From the NCBI RefSeq assembly GCF_003143995.1, contig NZ_QFWG01000002.1, positions 62,001 to 126,000 of the forward strand: DNA of 64,000 nt, written 5' to 3'. The notes under the pieces were generated by a model. The model was not told where the DNA came from, made no database searches, and saw only the letters and a list, made by a program, of their open reading frames with translations. Of the stretch, positions 8,907 through 16,106 are shown piece after piece (position 1 is the first letter of the stretch; each line of letters opens with the position of its first letter). Both the position numbers and the translations under genes were made by a program. The stretch comes from Pseudoglutamicibacter cumminsii (lineage in GTDB: Bacteria > Actinomycetota > Actinomycetes > Actinomycetales > Micrococcaceae).

Positions 8907-9727
8907 CTGATATGCGGATTGCTTTTATCGGAACTGGAAACATGAACGGCGCGATCCTCGAGGGCGCGCTCAAGGCAGGCGTTTCGAAGGATTCGGTGGT
9001 GGTCACGACCCGCAGCGCGGAGAGCGCTGAGGCGTGGAGCAAGAATCAGGGTATTGAGGCGTTGTCGCAGCAGGAGGATGAGCGCGCGAACCTGCGGGCG
9101 GTTTCCGGCGCTGATGTCGTGTTGATGGGCGTCAAGCCGCACATGATGGTTGAGGTTTTGACGGAGCTTGCCCCGGAGCTCAAGCCCGATGCGGTGGTCG
9201 TCTCGATTGCGGCTGCGGTGAGTGTTGAGCAGCTTGAGGCGGCGGTGTCCGCTGGCCAGCCGGTGGTGCGCACGATGCCGAATACTCCGCTTCAGTATGG
9301 TTCTGGCGTTGTGGGCTTGGTGCGTGGCACGAACGCGACGGACGAGCACGTCCGCGCGGTTTCACAGATTTTCGAGGGTGCCGGCCGGGTGTTTGAGATC
9401 CCGGAGTCGCAGATTGATGCGTTGACGGCGGTTTCGGGTTCGGGCCCGGCCTACGCGTTCTTCTTGGCTGAGGCCATGGCTAAGGGTGGCGTTGAGCTGG
9501 GGCTGGATCCTGAGTTCGCTCGCGAGCTTGCGGCCGCAACCGTTGCTGGCGCGGGCGCGATGTTGGCTCAGGACGAGCGCGAGCCCGCCGAGTTGCGTCG
9601 CGCTGTGACGTCCCCGGGCGGCACCACTGAGGCCGCGATCAACACGATGGCAGCCGAGGGCTTCAGCGAAGCCGTTGTGGCTGGCCAGAAGGCGTGCGCT
9701 GACCGCGCCGCCGAAATGGCTGGCTAA
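8903..9727 (+). CDS. proC: pyrroline-5-carboxylate reductase
   Basis: 274 residues. Catalyses the last step of proline synthesis, reducing 1-pyrroline-5-carboxylate with NAD(P)H. The Rossmann loop IAFIGTGNMNGAIL opens the protein. VRTMPNTPLQYGSG and the highly conserved ALTAVSGSGPAYAFFLAEAMA mark the substrate-binding helical domain, and TSPGGTTEAA lies near the end. The start ATG overlaps the previous stop as ATGA. A second copy of the last seven codons plus stop lies just downstream (see the repeat at 9704-9755). Confidence 0.97.
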   Translation: MTDMRIAFIGTGNMNGAILEGALKAGVSKDSVVVTTRSAESAEAWSKNQGIEALSQQEDERANLRAVSGADVVLMGVKPHMMVEVLTELAPELKPDAVVVSIAAAVSVEQLEAAVSAGQPVVRTMPNTPLQYGSGVVGLVRGTNATDEHVRAVSQIFEGAGRVFEIPESQIDALTAVSGSGPAYAFFLAEAMAKGGVELGLDPEFARELAAATVAGAGAMLAQDEREPAELRRAVTSPGGTTEAAINTMAAEGFSEAVVAGQKACADRAAEMAG

Positions 9728-9755
9728 GCTCGCGCCGCCGAGATGGCCGGCTGAG
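9704..9755 (+). repeat. tandem duplication of proC 3' end including stop codon
   Basis: Copy 1 (9704-9728) is the true end of proC with its TAA. Copy 2 (9731-9755) repeats it at 22 of 25 positions. Read in the proC frame, copy 2 spells A-R-A-A-E-M-A-G-stop, and the three differences are GAA to GAG, GCT to GCC and TAA to TGA. All are synonymous, so copy 2 resembles the tail of a divergent allele rather than a recent slippage copy. Confidence 0.85.
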
Positions 9756-9780
9756 GCACAGCCACGCAACCTCGCCGGCC
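9745..9780. terminator. hairpin between convergent proC and ktrA
   Basis: GGCCGGC (9745-9751) plus GAGG (9753-9756) pair with CCTC (9770-9773) plus GCCGGCC (9774-9780), with one bulged T. There is no clear T-tract. The left arm lies inside the duplicated proC tail. It is the only visible candidate terminator for both convergent genes. Confidence 0.4.
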
Positions 9781-9794
9781 CGAAGGCCCAACCC

Positions 9795-10466
9795 TTATGG
9801 GCGCCCGGCGAACCGTTCGATGAGGTCGACGTGCCCGGACACGATGAGCATGTCGCGCGGCGTGATGAGGGTGTCGGCTTGGGCGTAAGCGAATTCTTCG
9901 CCGGGGGATTTCACGCCAAGAACGGTGACCCCGTACTTTTCGCGCACGCGTGACTGCGCGAGCGTGAACCCCTGGGTTTCTTTCGGCGGCTGCATTTTCA
10001 CGATCGCGAAGTCGTCTTCGAATTCGATGAAGTCGACCATGCGGCCGCCCACGAGGTGTGCGGTGCGTACGCCGGCGTCGGCTTCTGGGTAGATGACGTT
10101 GGTTGCGCCGATGCGGGAGAGGATTTTCCCGTGGGCTGGGGTGATGGCTTTCGCCCAGATGTGTTCAACGCCGAGGTCGACGAGGTTCACGGTGGTGAGC
10201 ACGGAGGATTCGATCGAGGTTCCGACGCCGACCACGGCGGAGCTGAAATCGCTTGCGCCGAGTTGGCGGAGGGCTTCGATGTTGGTCGCGTCGGCTGCGA
10301 CGGCGTGGGTCACGCGGTCGGCGAAGTTTTGGACGAGTTCGGGGCTGCGTTCTACTGCGAGGACTTCGCGGCCCATGCTCACGAGTTGTTCTGCGACGGC
10401 GGCGCCGAACCGGCCGAGCCCGATCACGAGCACGGGGGAGTGCTTGGGTGTTTGTTGATCAGCCAA
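9795..10466 (-). CDS. ktrA: Ktr potassium uptake regulatory subunit (TrkA/RCK domain)
   Basis: 223 residues. Cytosolic gating ring for a Ktr/Trk-type potassium channel. The RCK_N Rossmann domain begins PVLVIGLGRFGAAVAEQL (NAD/ATP-binding GxGxxG) and continues VAADATNIEALRQLG. An RCK_C domain occupies about the last 75 residues. The start is a TTG at 10466 preceded by AGAAAGG; it overlaps the 3' end of ktrB by 8 bases, so the two are translationally coupled. TrkA proteins have two RCK modules and about 450 residues. This single-module length fits KtrA. Confidence 0.92.
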   Translation of the reverse strand: MADQQTPKHSPVLVIGLGRFGAAVAEQLVSMGREVLAVERSPELVQNFADRVTHAVAADATNIEALRQLGASDFSSAVVGVGTSIESSVLTTVNLVDLGVEHIWAKAITPAHGKILSRIGATNVIYPEADAGVRTAHLVGGRMVDFIEFEDDFAIVKMQPPKETQGFTLAQSRVREKYGVTVLGVKSPGEEFAYAQADTLITPRDMLIVSGHVDLIERFAGRP

Positions 10467-11883
10467 TGATCGGCCTTTCTTCTGGCAGTTGGTAGAGCTG
10501 GCGGCGTTGCCGCAGGGTCAGTGCGGTCGCGAAGGTTACGGTGCCGAGGCGCCCGGTGAACATGAGTCCGCAGAGGACGTATTTGCCGAAGTCGGGGAGT
10601 TCGGCGGAGAGGTTGGTTGATAGTCCTACGGTAGCGAACGCGGAGATCGATTCGAGCACGACGTGTTCGAGCGGTGCATCGGGTTTCGCGAAGAGGATGA
10701 GGATGATCCCGAGCGTAATGATGCTTGCGGCGAGTGCGGTCACGGCGATCGCGATGCGGAGCGCGGCTTCGGGGAGGCGGCGGCCGAACACGTGGACGTG
10801 TTCTGTACCGCGGGCTTCGGCGAGGATCGCCAGGAACAGGATTGCGAGCGTCGTGAGTTTGATGCCGCCCGCTGTGGATGCGGAGCCGCCACCGACGAAC
10901 ATGAGCGCGTCGGTCACGACCATGGTTGCGGGGTGGAGGTCGGTTTGGTTGACCAACGCCATGCCGCCTGAGCGGGTCATGATGGAGGCGAAGAGGGCAT
11001 AGACGATCTTGTCGCCGACTGGCAGGTCGCCGATGGTGGCTTTGTTGTTCCATTCGATGCCGCCCCAGATGACCCAGCCGACGACCACGAGGATGAGCGC
11101 GGTCGTGACGGTGAGCTTGGTGTGGAGGTTCCACTTGCGGGCATGGAAGTGGTGGCGTAGCAACACGAATATGACGGGGAAGCCAAGCGCGCCGGTGAAC
11201 ACGGCGATCATGAGGGGGAACAGGATCCACAGGTCGTGGCTGAAGTTGGCGAGGTCGTCGATGTGGGCGGTGAAGCCGGCGTTGTTAAAGGCGGAGACGG
11301 CATAGAAGGTTCCATGCCAGAGCCCGTGGGCGAAATCTTCGCCGCGGATCCAGAAGCGGACGGTCAGCCAGAGGGCGACCACAAATTGGATGGTGACCGC
11401 CGTTGTGATGACAACGCGCAGCAGCGAGCCGACTTCGCCGAGTTTTGAGGACGCAGTTTGGGACATGGCCTGTTGCGCCATGAGTTTGCCGCGCACACCG
11501 AGTTTGCGGGACACAGCCATCGAAAGCAACGAGGCGAGCGTCATGATTCCGAGGCCGCCCACGAACACCGCGATGATCATGACGAGTTGGCCGAAGAAGG
11601 TCCAGTGTCCGGCGGTTGAGACGGTCGTGAGGCCGGTGACGCAGAACGCGGAGACCGCGGTGAACATCGCGTCTGCGAGCGGGGTTGGTTCGCCGGTGCG
11701 TGATGCGATGGGTAGCGAGAGCAGAGTTGTGAAGAAGGCGATGCCGACGGCGAACACGAGGATCGTGAGCCGTGCGGGGGAGCTCGCGATGAGCCGGTTG
11801 GTGTGGTTCCGCGCTTGGTGCATGCCGCGTAACAGGACGTTGCGTTGCCCGTCCTGGGGGTTGCGGATGTAGCGTGGAGTCAT
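10459..11883 (-). CDS. ktrB: Ktr/Trk-type potassium transporter membrane subunit
   Basis: 474 residues with about ten hydrophobic segments. It has the four-fold M1-P-M2 plan of the SKT superfamily, with selectivity-filter loops visible as AFCVTGLTTVS, AFNNAGFT, SGGMALVN near the third repeat and AFATVGLSTN in the fourth; each ends in the conserved Gly. It imports K+ (and probably Na+) under control of KtrA, encoded immediately downstream with an 8-base overlap. The ATG at 11883 has a GAAGG sequence upstream. Confidence 0.93.
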   Translation of the reverse strand: MTPRYIRNPQDGQRNVLLRGMHQARNHTNRLIASSPARLTILVFAVGIAFFTTLLSLPIASRTGEPTPLADAMFTAVSAFCVTGLTTVSTAGHWTFFGQLVMIIAVFVGGLGIMTLASLLSMAVSRKLGVRGKLMAQQAMSQTASSKLGEVGSLLRVVITTAVTIQFVVALWLTVRFWIRGEDFAHGLWHGTFYAVSAFNNAGFTAHIDDLANFSHDLWILFPLMIAVFTGALGFPVIFVLLRHHFHARKWNLHTKLTVTTALILVVVGWVIWGGIEWNNKATIGDLPVGDKIVYALFASIMTRSGGMALVNQTDLHPATMVVTDALMFVGGGSASTAGGIKLTTLAILFLAILAEARGTEHVHVFGRRLPEAALRIAIAVTALAASIITLGIILILFAKPDAPLEHVVLESISAFATVGLSTNLSAELPDFGKYVLCGLMFTGRLGTVTFATALTLRQRRQLYQLPEERPIIG

Positions 11884-11987
11884 GGAAGCCTTCTGAGGGG
11901 TGCGGTTCGCTCGCGCGCGTCATATAGGCGTGCTTACCGGTTCCATTGAACCACCTCGGGACTGTGACGGCTAAGGTGATGAGTGTG

Positions 11988-13175
11988 ATGTCTTCAGCTA
12001 ACCCTTCGGTGACTGTTGTTTATGACCGGCACATGAGTGCGTACCGGTTTTCTGACAACCACCCCATGAATCCTGAACGCATGCGTATGACTGCTGATTT
12101 GTTGGAGCAGTTGGATGTGATGGAGCAGGTGGGTGGCCGTTTTTCGTCGTCGTATTCGGCCTCGGATGATGAGCTGTTTCAGATTCACACGCCGGAGTAT
12201 GTTGCGGCGGTGAAGCGTGCTGGTGAGGGGCACGCGGATGAGGCTTTCGGGTTGGGTACGGAAGATAACCCGATTTTCCCGGATATCCATGATGCGGCTG
12301 CGCGCTTGTATGGGGCTTCGCTGATGGGTGCCGCCCTGGTTTTGGGCGATGCTGGCGTTCCGGTGGTGAACTTCGGTGGCGGTATGCACCACGCGCATTC
12401 GGGTAACGCGAGCGGTTTCTGTATTTATAACGATGCGGCGGCAGCTATTTTGCGTTTGCTTTCTTCGGGTGTGAAGAAGGTGATGTATATCGATGTGGAT
12501 GCTCACCATGGCGATGGTGTGCAGGATATTTTCTATGATGACCCGCGTGTGATGACGGTTTCGTTGCATGAGTCGGGGCGTTCGTTGTTCCCGGGGACGG
12601 GTTTCCCGAATGAGACGGGTGGCCCGAACGCGCCAAATTCGGCGGTGAATGTCGCGTTGCCTGCGGGTATTCGGGATAACGGGTGGCTGCGAGCGTTTAC
12701 GGCGATTGTTCCGGCCGTTGCGCGGGCGTTTGAGCCTGAGGTGATTGTTTCTCAGCACGGTTGTGACGGCCATGAGCTGGATCCGTTGACGAACTTGCGT
12801 TTGAGCATTGATGGTCAGCGGCAGACTGCGATCGAGATCGCTTACCTCGCGCAGGAGCTGACGGAGAACCGTTGGCTCGCCACGGGTGGCGGCGGTTATG
12901 ACATTGCGCGGACGGTTCCGAGGGCCTGGACGCATCTGGTTGCGGTTGCGGCTGGTAAGCCGTTGGATGTTCAGACGCCGGTGCCGCAGAAGTTCCGTGA
13001 CTACATTTCGGAGCGTTATGGCGTTGATGCTCCGGAGAAGATGGGCGACGAGGCCGAGCTGTGGTGGCGCGGCTGGGAGATGGGCTATGACCCTGCGGAC
13101 CCGGTTGACCGCGCGATCATGGCTACTCGTAAGGAAGCGTTCCCCGGTTTGGGGCTAGACCCTTGGTTCGACTAG
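11988..13175 (+). CDS. histone deacetylase family protein, AcuC-like
   Basis: About 395 residues. Zn-dependent deacylase fold: NFGGGMHHAHSGNASGFCIYND contains the catalytic His pair, MYIDVDAHHGDGVQ supplies the Asp and His metal ligands, SLHESG follows, VSQHGCDGHELDP supplies a second Asp, and TGGGGYD is the C-terminal loop. AcuC homologues deacetylate acetyl-CoA synthetase in Bacillus (family knowledge); here the target is unknown. Candidate starts are GTG 11985 and ATGs at 11946, 11979 and 11988. I prefer 11988 because AAGG at 11973-11976 is well spaced. The last five codons with the stop are duplicated just downstream. Confidence 0.9.
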   Translation: MSSANPSVTVVYDRHMSAYRFSDNHPMNPERMRMTADLLEQLDVMEQVGGRFSSSYSASDDELFQIHTPEYVAAVKRAGEGHADEAFGLGTEDNPIFPDIHDAAARLYGASLMGAALVLGDAGVPVVNFGGGMHHAHSGNASGFCIYNDAAAAILRLLSSGVKKVMYIDVDAHHGDGVQDIFYDDPRVMTVSLHESGRSLFPGTGFPNETGGPNAPNSAVNVALPAGIRDNGWLRAFTAIVPAVARAFEPEVIVSQHGCDGHELDPLTNLRLSIDGQRQTAIEIAYLAQELTENRWLATGGGGYDIARTVPRAWTHLVAVAAGKPLDVQTPVPQKFRDYISERYGVDAPEKMGDEAELWWRGWEMGYDPADPVDRAIMATRKEAFPGLGLDPWFD

Positions 13176-13192
13176 TTCCTTGGTTCGACTAG
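13161..13192 (+). repeat. duplication of the acuC-like gene end including stop
   Basis: CCTTGGTTCGACTAG occurs at 13161-13175, where it encodes the C-terminal P-W-F-D and stop, and again identically at 13178-13192, separated by TT. The period is 17 bp, so the copy is not in frame. Confidence 0.9.
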
Positions 13193-13210
13193 ACCTTGAT
13201 TCACAACTTT

Positions 13211-13243
13211 GGGAGGGCGGCGTGCGTGTCGCCCTCCCTTTTT
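13211..13243 (+). terminator. Rho-independent terminator after the acuC-like gene
   Basis: Perfect 9-bp arms GGGAGGGCG (13211-13219) and CGCCCTCCC (13230-13238) with a 10-nt loop and TTTTT at 13239-13243. This is a classical intrinsic terminator. Confidence 0.9.
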
Positions 13244-13271
13244 CATGCCTTTTGGGGCATATGCTGGTTGT

Positions 13272-13754
13272 GTGGCGCAGGATATTTTCCATGTTTTGAG
13301 TGATCCGACTCGCCGCCAGCTCGTGGAGTTGTTGGCGGCGTCAGATGAGTTGAGCGTGTCTGATTTGGTGGCTTCAGTTGATGCGAGCCAGCCAACGGTC
13401 TCGAAGCACTTGAAGGTCTTGCGCGATGGCGGTGTTGTGGAGACGCGGGCGGACGGCCAGCGACGTTTGTATTCGTTGGTGCCGGATGCGCTGGTGGGTG
13501 CGTTGGAGTGGGTCGCCCAGGTTCACGATGCTGCGGCGGGTTCCACCGGGGAGGCTGAAGCCTCCGGTGCGACTGCCGCCGCTGATGTCGCGGCCACCGA
13601 TGACAAGACCGCTGTTGAGCAGGTTGTTGTTAAAGAAGCTGAAGATGCACCGGAGGATGCGGCGCACCGGATCGTTCAGAACGTGGGCCGGCAGATTGAA
13701 TCTGTGACGGAGAAGGCGCAGACGTTTTTCCAGCGTTTCGGACGCCGAAAATAG
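13272..13754 (+). CDS. ArsR/SmtB-type winged-helix regulator with acidic linker
   Basis: 160 residues from the GTG at 13272. Upstream in-frame starts would place the gene across the preceding terminator. Residues 1-75 are an ArsR winged helix: IFHVLSDPTRRQLVELLAASDELSVSDL, then VDASQPTVSKHLKVLRDGGVVE as recognition helix and RADGQRRLYSLVP as wing. No Cys-based metal site is seen. A long Ala/Glu/Val-rich linker leads to a basic amphipathic tail (IVQNVGRQIESVTEKAQTFF). Homologues of this shape are widespread single-copy actinobacterial regulators; the signal is unknown. Confidence 0.82.
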   Translation: MAQDIFHVLSDPTRRQLVELLAASDELSVSDLVASVDASQPTVSKHLKVLRDGGVVETRADGQRRLYSLVPDALVGALEWVAQVHDAAAGSTGEAEASGATAAADVAATDDKTAVEQVVVKEAEDAPEDAAHRIVQNVGRQIESVTEKAQTFFQRFGRRK

Positions 13755-13970
13755 ATTCTTCCCTGTATTTCCACGGGTTTCGGCGGCCTGACGCCTCTAT
13801 CTGCGTTTATTCTCATCCGACACACCAGGCACCCGAATTCACACTTGGCACTTCTGCAACGTAAACTGTCATTCAGAGTCGGCCTGACGTAGGCGGAATG
13901 GTGTGTTTCCGTTCCGGTTTTGTTGCGGGGCGCGGCTTTGTCACTTCACTAGGAAGCAGAGGTCCACTTC

Positions 13971-14198
13971 ATGAATGAACCCAGCAACTTCTCTGATGCG
14001 CGTTTCATGACCGTCGCAGAGGTCGCGGACGTAATGCGTGTATCTAAGATGACCGTGTATCGCCTGGTTCATTCTGGCGAGTTGCCTGCGGTTCAGTTTG
14101 GTCGCTCTTACCGTGTCCCGGAGTCTGCGGTGCAGCACTACCTTGGTCAGGCCATGACGCAGAACGTTCAGCAGAACCGTCAGACGGGTACCGCCTGA
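13971..14198 (+). CDS. bldC: BldC-like MerR-type DNA-binding protein
   Basis: 75 residues, almost all a MerR-type helix-turn-helix of the 'excisionase' (HTH_17) class: RFMTVAEVADVMRVSKMTVY, RLVHSGELPAVQFGRSYRVP, ESAVQHYLGQ. This is the signature of the small actinobacterial BldC proteins, which lack an effector domain and bind as head-to-tail oligomers at promoters (family knowledge). The ATG at 13971 is preceded by AGGAAGC and AGAGG. The COX24-like gene follows 126 bp later, a pairing seen in related actinobacteria. Confidence 0.85.
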   Translation: MNEPSNFSDARFMTVAEVADVMRVSKMTVYRLVHSGELPAVQFGRSYRVPESAVQHYLGQAMTQNVQQNRQTGTA

Positions 14199-14324
14199 TC
14201 GTTGTGAAGGTGCGGCGCTGAGGCCTCGAATCGCGCCGTGGTGAACTTCCTGTAAACTGGGGTGAATGGTGCCCGCGGGTGCCACGATTTTTGTCAGGCC
14301 GATGTGGGACGGAAAGGAGCATCG

Positions 14325-14423
14325 ATGGGTTCCGTCATTAAGAAGCGCCGTAAGCGTATGTCGAAGAAGAAGCACCGCAAGCAGCTGCGCAAGACGCGCC
14401 ACCAGCGTCGCAACAAGAAGTAA
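14325..14423 (+). CDS. 32-residue basic AURKAIP1/COX24-domain protein (bS22-type)
   Basis: The tiny gene begins MGSVIKKRRKRMSKKK and ends QRRNKK; about two thirds of residues are Lys or Arg. An excellent site GGAAAGGAG at 14311-14319 precedes the ATG. This sequence is the AURKAIP1/COX24 domain found as a free peptide in Actinobacteria. In mycobacteria the equivalent was seen as ribosomal protein bS22 in the small subunit decoding region (family knowledge). It is probably ribosome-associated here. A nested hairpin follows the stop. Confidence 0.9.
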   Translation: MGSVIKKRRKRMSKKKHRKQLRKTRHQRRNKK

Positions 14424-14441
14424 GCAGCTTTCGAGCTTTCT

Positions 14442-14480
14442 ACGTGGGTCCACCCTGTGGGTGCGGCCCACGTTGTGTTT
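14442..14480 (+). terminator. nested-hairpin terminator after the COX24-like gene
   Basis: Outer arms ACGTGGG (14442-14448) and CCCACGT (14467-14473) enclose an inner CACCC/GGGTG stem (14451-14463). TGTGTTT follows. Confidence 0.6.
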
Positions 14481-14541
14481 AACAGGCGGTATGTTTAACG
14501 GTCAGTGTTGAAACGGCTGTTCCAGCGGAGGGTGAGCGAGT

Positions 14542-14775
14542 ATGAAGCTTGAGTTGTACACCAAGCCGGGATGTCATTTGTGCGCGGCGGCCCGCGCCAC
14601 GATGGATGAGGTCACTGCAGAATTCGGGATGGCTTGGGACGATGTGGACATTTCTGTCGATGCGGATCTTATGGACCGATTCGCGGAGGAGATCCCGGTT
14701 CTCATGGTGGATGGAGTCCAACGGGATTTCTGGCATATCGACCCGGAAAGGCTCCGCAGGATCCTCGCGGGATAG
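14542..14775 (+). CDS. glutaredoxin-family thiol-disulfide protein
   Basis: 77 residues with a thioredoxin-like fold: LELYTKPGCHLCAAARATMDE has the CxxC at Cys11/Cys14, and EIPVLMVDGVQ supplies the cis-proline. It belongs to the short 'glutaredoxin family' (DUF836-like) set rather than classical GrxA. It probably reduces disulfides in the cytosol using mycothiol or thioredoxin; the partner is unknown. A GGAGG sequence lies about ten bases before the ATG. A GNRA-capped hairpin (14800-14825) follows. Confidence 0.85.
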   Translation: MKLELYTKPGCHLCAAARATMDEVTAEFGMAWDDVDISVDADLMDRFAEEIPVLMVDGVQRDFWHIDPERLRRILAG

Positions 14776-14799
14776 TAAAGCCACAAGAAAAATAGCAGG

Positions 14800-14825
14800 G
14801 CCCTTGGAGTGAAAACTTCGAGGGC
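14800..14825 (+). terminator. GAAA-tetraloop hairpin after glutaredoxin gene
   Basis: GCCCTTGGAGT (14800-14810) and ACTTCGAGGGC (14815-14825) pair fully if two G-U pairs are allowed, closed by a GAAA loop. The downstream T-run is weak (GTTT), so termination is probable but not certain. Confidence 0.5.
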
Positions 14826-14892
14826 TGTGCCGTTTAAAGACCAATCAGCGCGCGAGAGCCTCGGCGTTATTGAAACGTTATATGGAGAGTAA

Positions 14893-14921
14893 TTGACCGT
14901 GAGGTAAATCACGTATATATC
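14893..14921 (+). promoter_or_regulatory. promoter of the I36-like/ABC unit with CRP/GlxR-like palindrome in the spacer
   Basis: TTGACC (14893-14898) and TATATC (14916-14921) are separated by exactly 17 bases. Within the spacer lies CGTGA-GGTAAA-TCACG (14898-14913), which matches the GTGA-N2-TA-N2-TCAC core of CRP/GlxR-family sites. A regulator bound there would cover the promoter and repress. The boxes are read directly; the regulator is inferred. Confidence 0.6.
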
Positions 14922-14928
14922 TTTCTCT

Positions 14929-14948
14929 AGCACCGCGTGGTGCTTTTT
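14929..14948 (+). promoter_or_regulatory. 5'-leader hairpin of the I36-like transcript
   Basis: AGCACC-GCGT-GGTGCT followed by TTTT. It begins about 7-8 bases after the -10 box, so the transcript should start at the hairpin. I read it as a 5' stem-loop or early attenuator rather than the terminator of an upstream gene. A second small hairpin (GCCTC/GAGGC, 14960-14974) precedes the start codon. Confidence 0.4.
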
Positions 14949-14995
14949 ATAAAGTTACTGCCTCCTCGTGAGGCCATGCTCAAAAGGATGACGTC

Positions 14996-15355
14996 ATGAA
15001 GATGAAAAAGCTTTGTGCCGCTCTAGCCGTGGTTGCAGCCGGAATCGGTTTCGCTCAACCCGCGCAAGCCGCAGCTAAAGACTGCGGCACGAATCTAGTT
15101 TGCTTGTTCGAACATAAGGACTTCGGAGGACTTCTAGGATCCCGCAGAGCGGGGTTAAAGGTGATGAACCTCTCGGACCGAGCGAATGACAAGATGAGTT
15201 CATGGATGAACCGCACTAGCCGGAACGCTGCTTGGTATGAGCATGCGAATGGTTTAGGGAAGTGTTACACCATGCGGCAAAATTCGATTCAAAACTCTAT
15301 CGGATGGTTCGCTAATGATACCGCTTCGTCCTGGCGGACGGATCGCGGCTGCTAA
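14996..15355 (+). CDS. secreted beta/gamma-crystallin-like protein (peptidase inhibitor I36 type)
   Basis: 119 residues. A Sec signal peptide (KMKK, a hydrophobic core, then AQA cleaved near residue 25) is followed by a mature domain of about 94 residues with four cysteines (30, 36, 90, 119). Two internal repeats are visible: CLFEHKDFGG...NDKMSSW (36-70) and AWYEHANGLG...NDTASSW (79-113). These are the two Greek-key motifs of a crystallin-like fold, as in Streptomyces metalloproteinase inhibitor SMI (family I36). The role could be protease inhibition, a bacteriocin-like toxin or a wall-binding protein. It has its own promoter, a strong terminator after it, and an ABC transporter downstream on the same strand. 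Base composition is more A+T-rich than flanking genes. Confidence 0.8.
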   Translation: MKMKKLCAALAVVAAGIGFAQPAQAAAKDCGTNLVCLFEHKDFGGLLGSRRAGLKVMNLSDRANDKMSSWMNRTSRNAAWYEHANGLGKCYTMRQNSIQNSIGWFANDTASSWRTDRGC

Positions 15356-15371
15356 CTGTTTTTACTGGTTT

Positions 15372-15408
15372 CCGGGGTGCAGTTAGCAAGCTGCACCCCG
15401 GCCTTTTT
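15372..15408 (+). terminator. strong terminator between the I36-like gene and the ABC genes
   Basis: Perfect 11-bp arms CCGGGGTGCAG (15372-15382) and CTGCACCCCGG (15391-15401), an 8-nt loop, then CCTTTTT. It ends 8 bases before the ATPase start, so read-through would give low ATPase/permease expression relative to the secreted protein. Confidence 0.9.
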
Positions 15409-15416
15409 AAAGAGGC

Positions 15417-16106
15417 ATGATGACTACTGTGACGGTGGAAAACGTCCACAAATATTTGGGTGTAGGCGCGCAGCGCACGCACGTTTTGCGAGGTATTGAT
15501 CTTCAGGCTTCGGCCGGAGAGTTTGTTGGATTAGCAGGTAAGAGCGGTTCAGGTAAAACGACCCTTTTACGTGCCATTGCTGGCTTGATTCCTGTGGATA
15601 AGGGCCGAATTGATGTTCTTGGTATAGATGTAGGTCAGGCCAGTGAGGCGCAGGTTCTGGACCTGCGGCGTAACGTGGTCGGTTTCGTGCACCAGGATGA
15701 CCTGTTGATCCAGGAACTGACGGCTGCTGAGAACGTGATGCTCGTGTTGTCTGCAGCGGGTGTTTCACAGCTCGATGCTGAAGCTATGGCTAAGGAGTCG
15801 TTGACTCGCGTGGGCTTGGGAGAGTTGCTGGACCGATACCCAGCTGAGCTTTCCCGCGGCCAATGCCAACGCGTCGGTATCGCGCGCGCGCTGAGCGGCG
15901 AGCGGCGCGTGCTGCTTGCCGATGAGCCATCAGCTGCGTTGGACACTGAGAACTCTCATGCGATGTTCGGATTGTTCCGTGACCTAGCGGAAGCTGGTAG
16001 CACGGTGATCGCTACGAGCCATGACCCGATCATGAACGAGTACTGCCATACCGGCTATGCCTTGGTTGACGGGCGTATAGAGGCAGGTGAGGTTCGTGGT
16101 GGGTAG
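15417..16106 (+). CDS. ABC transporter ATPase (MacB/LolD/FtsE-like)
   Basis: 229 residues. Walker A GKSGSGKTT (41-49), Q-loop Gln93 in VHQDD, a signature LSRGQ (145-149; the usual second Gly is Arg), Walker B VLLADE (165-170) and the switch His202 in ATSHD. Length and wording match the ATPases of type VII (MacB-like) systems. Starts at 15417 and 15420 are both possible; AGAGG sits at 15411-15415. The 3' end overlaps the permease gene, so the two form one unit. The substrate is unknown, but the upstream secreted protein is the obvious candidate. Confidence 0.88.
   Translation: MMTTVTVENVHKYLGVGAQRTHVLRGIDLQASAGEFVGLAGKSGSGKTTLLRAIAGLIPVDKGRIDVLGIDVGQASEAQVLDLRRNVVGFVHQDDLLIQELTAAENVMLVLSAAGVSQLDAEAMAKESLTRVGLGELLDRYPAELSRGQCQRVGIARALSGERRVLLADEPSAALDTENSHAMFGLFRDLAEAGSTVIATSHDPIMNEYCHTGYALVDGRIEAGEVRGG

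Noticed and set aside
14929-14948. Terminator of the glutaredoxin gene
   Set aside because: The hairpin begins after a strong -10 box at 14916-14921, so it more likely belongs to the 5' leader of the next gene; the glutaredoxin gene has a closer hairpin at 14800-14825.
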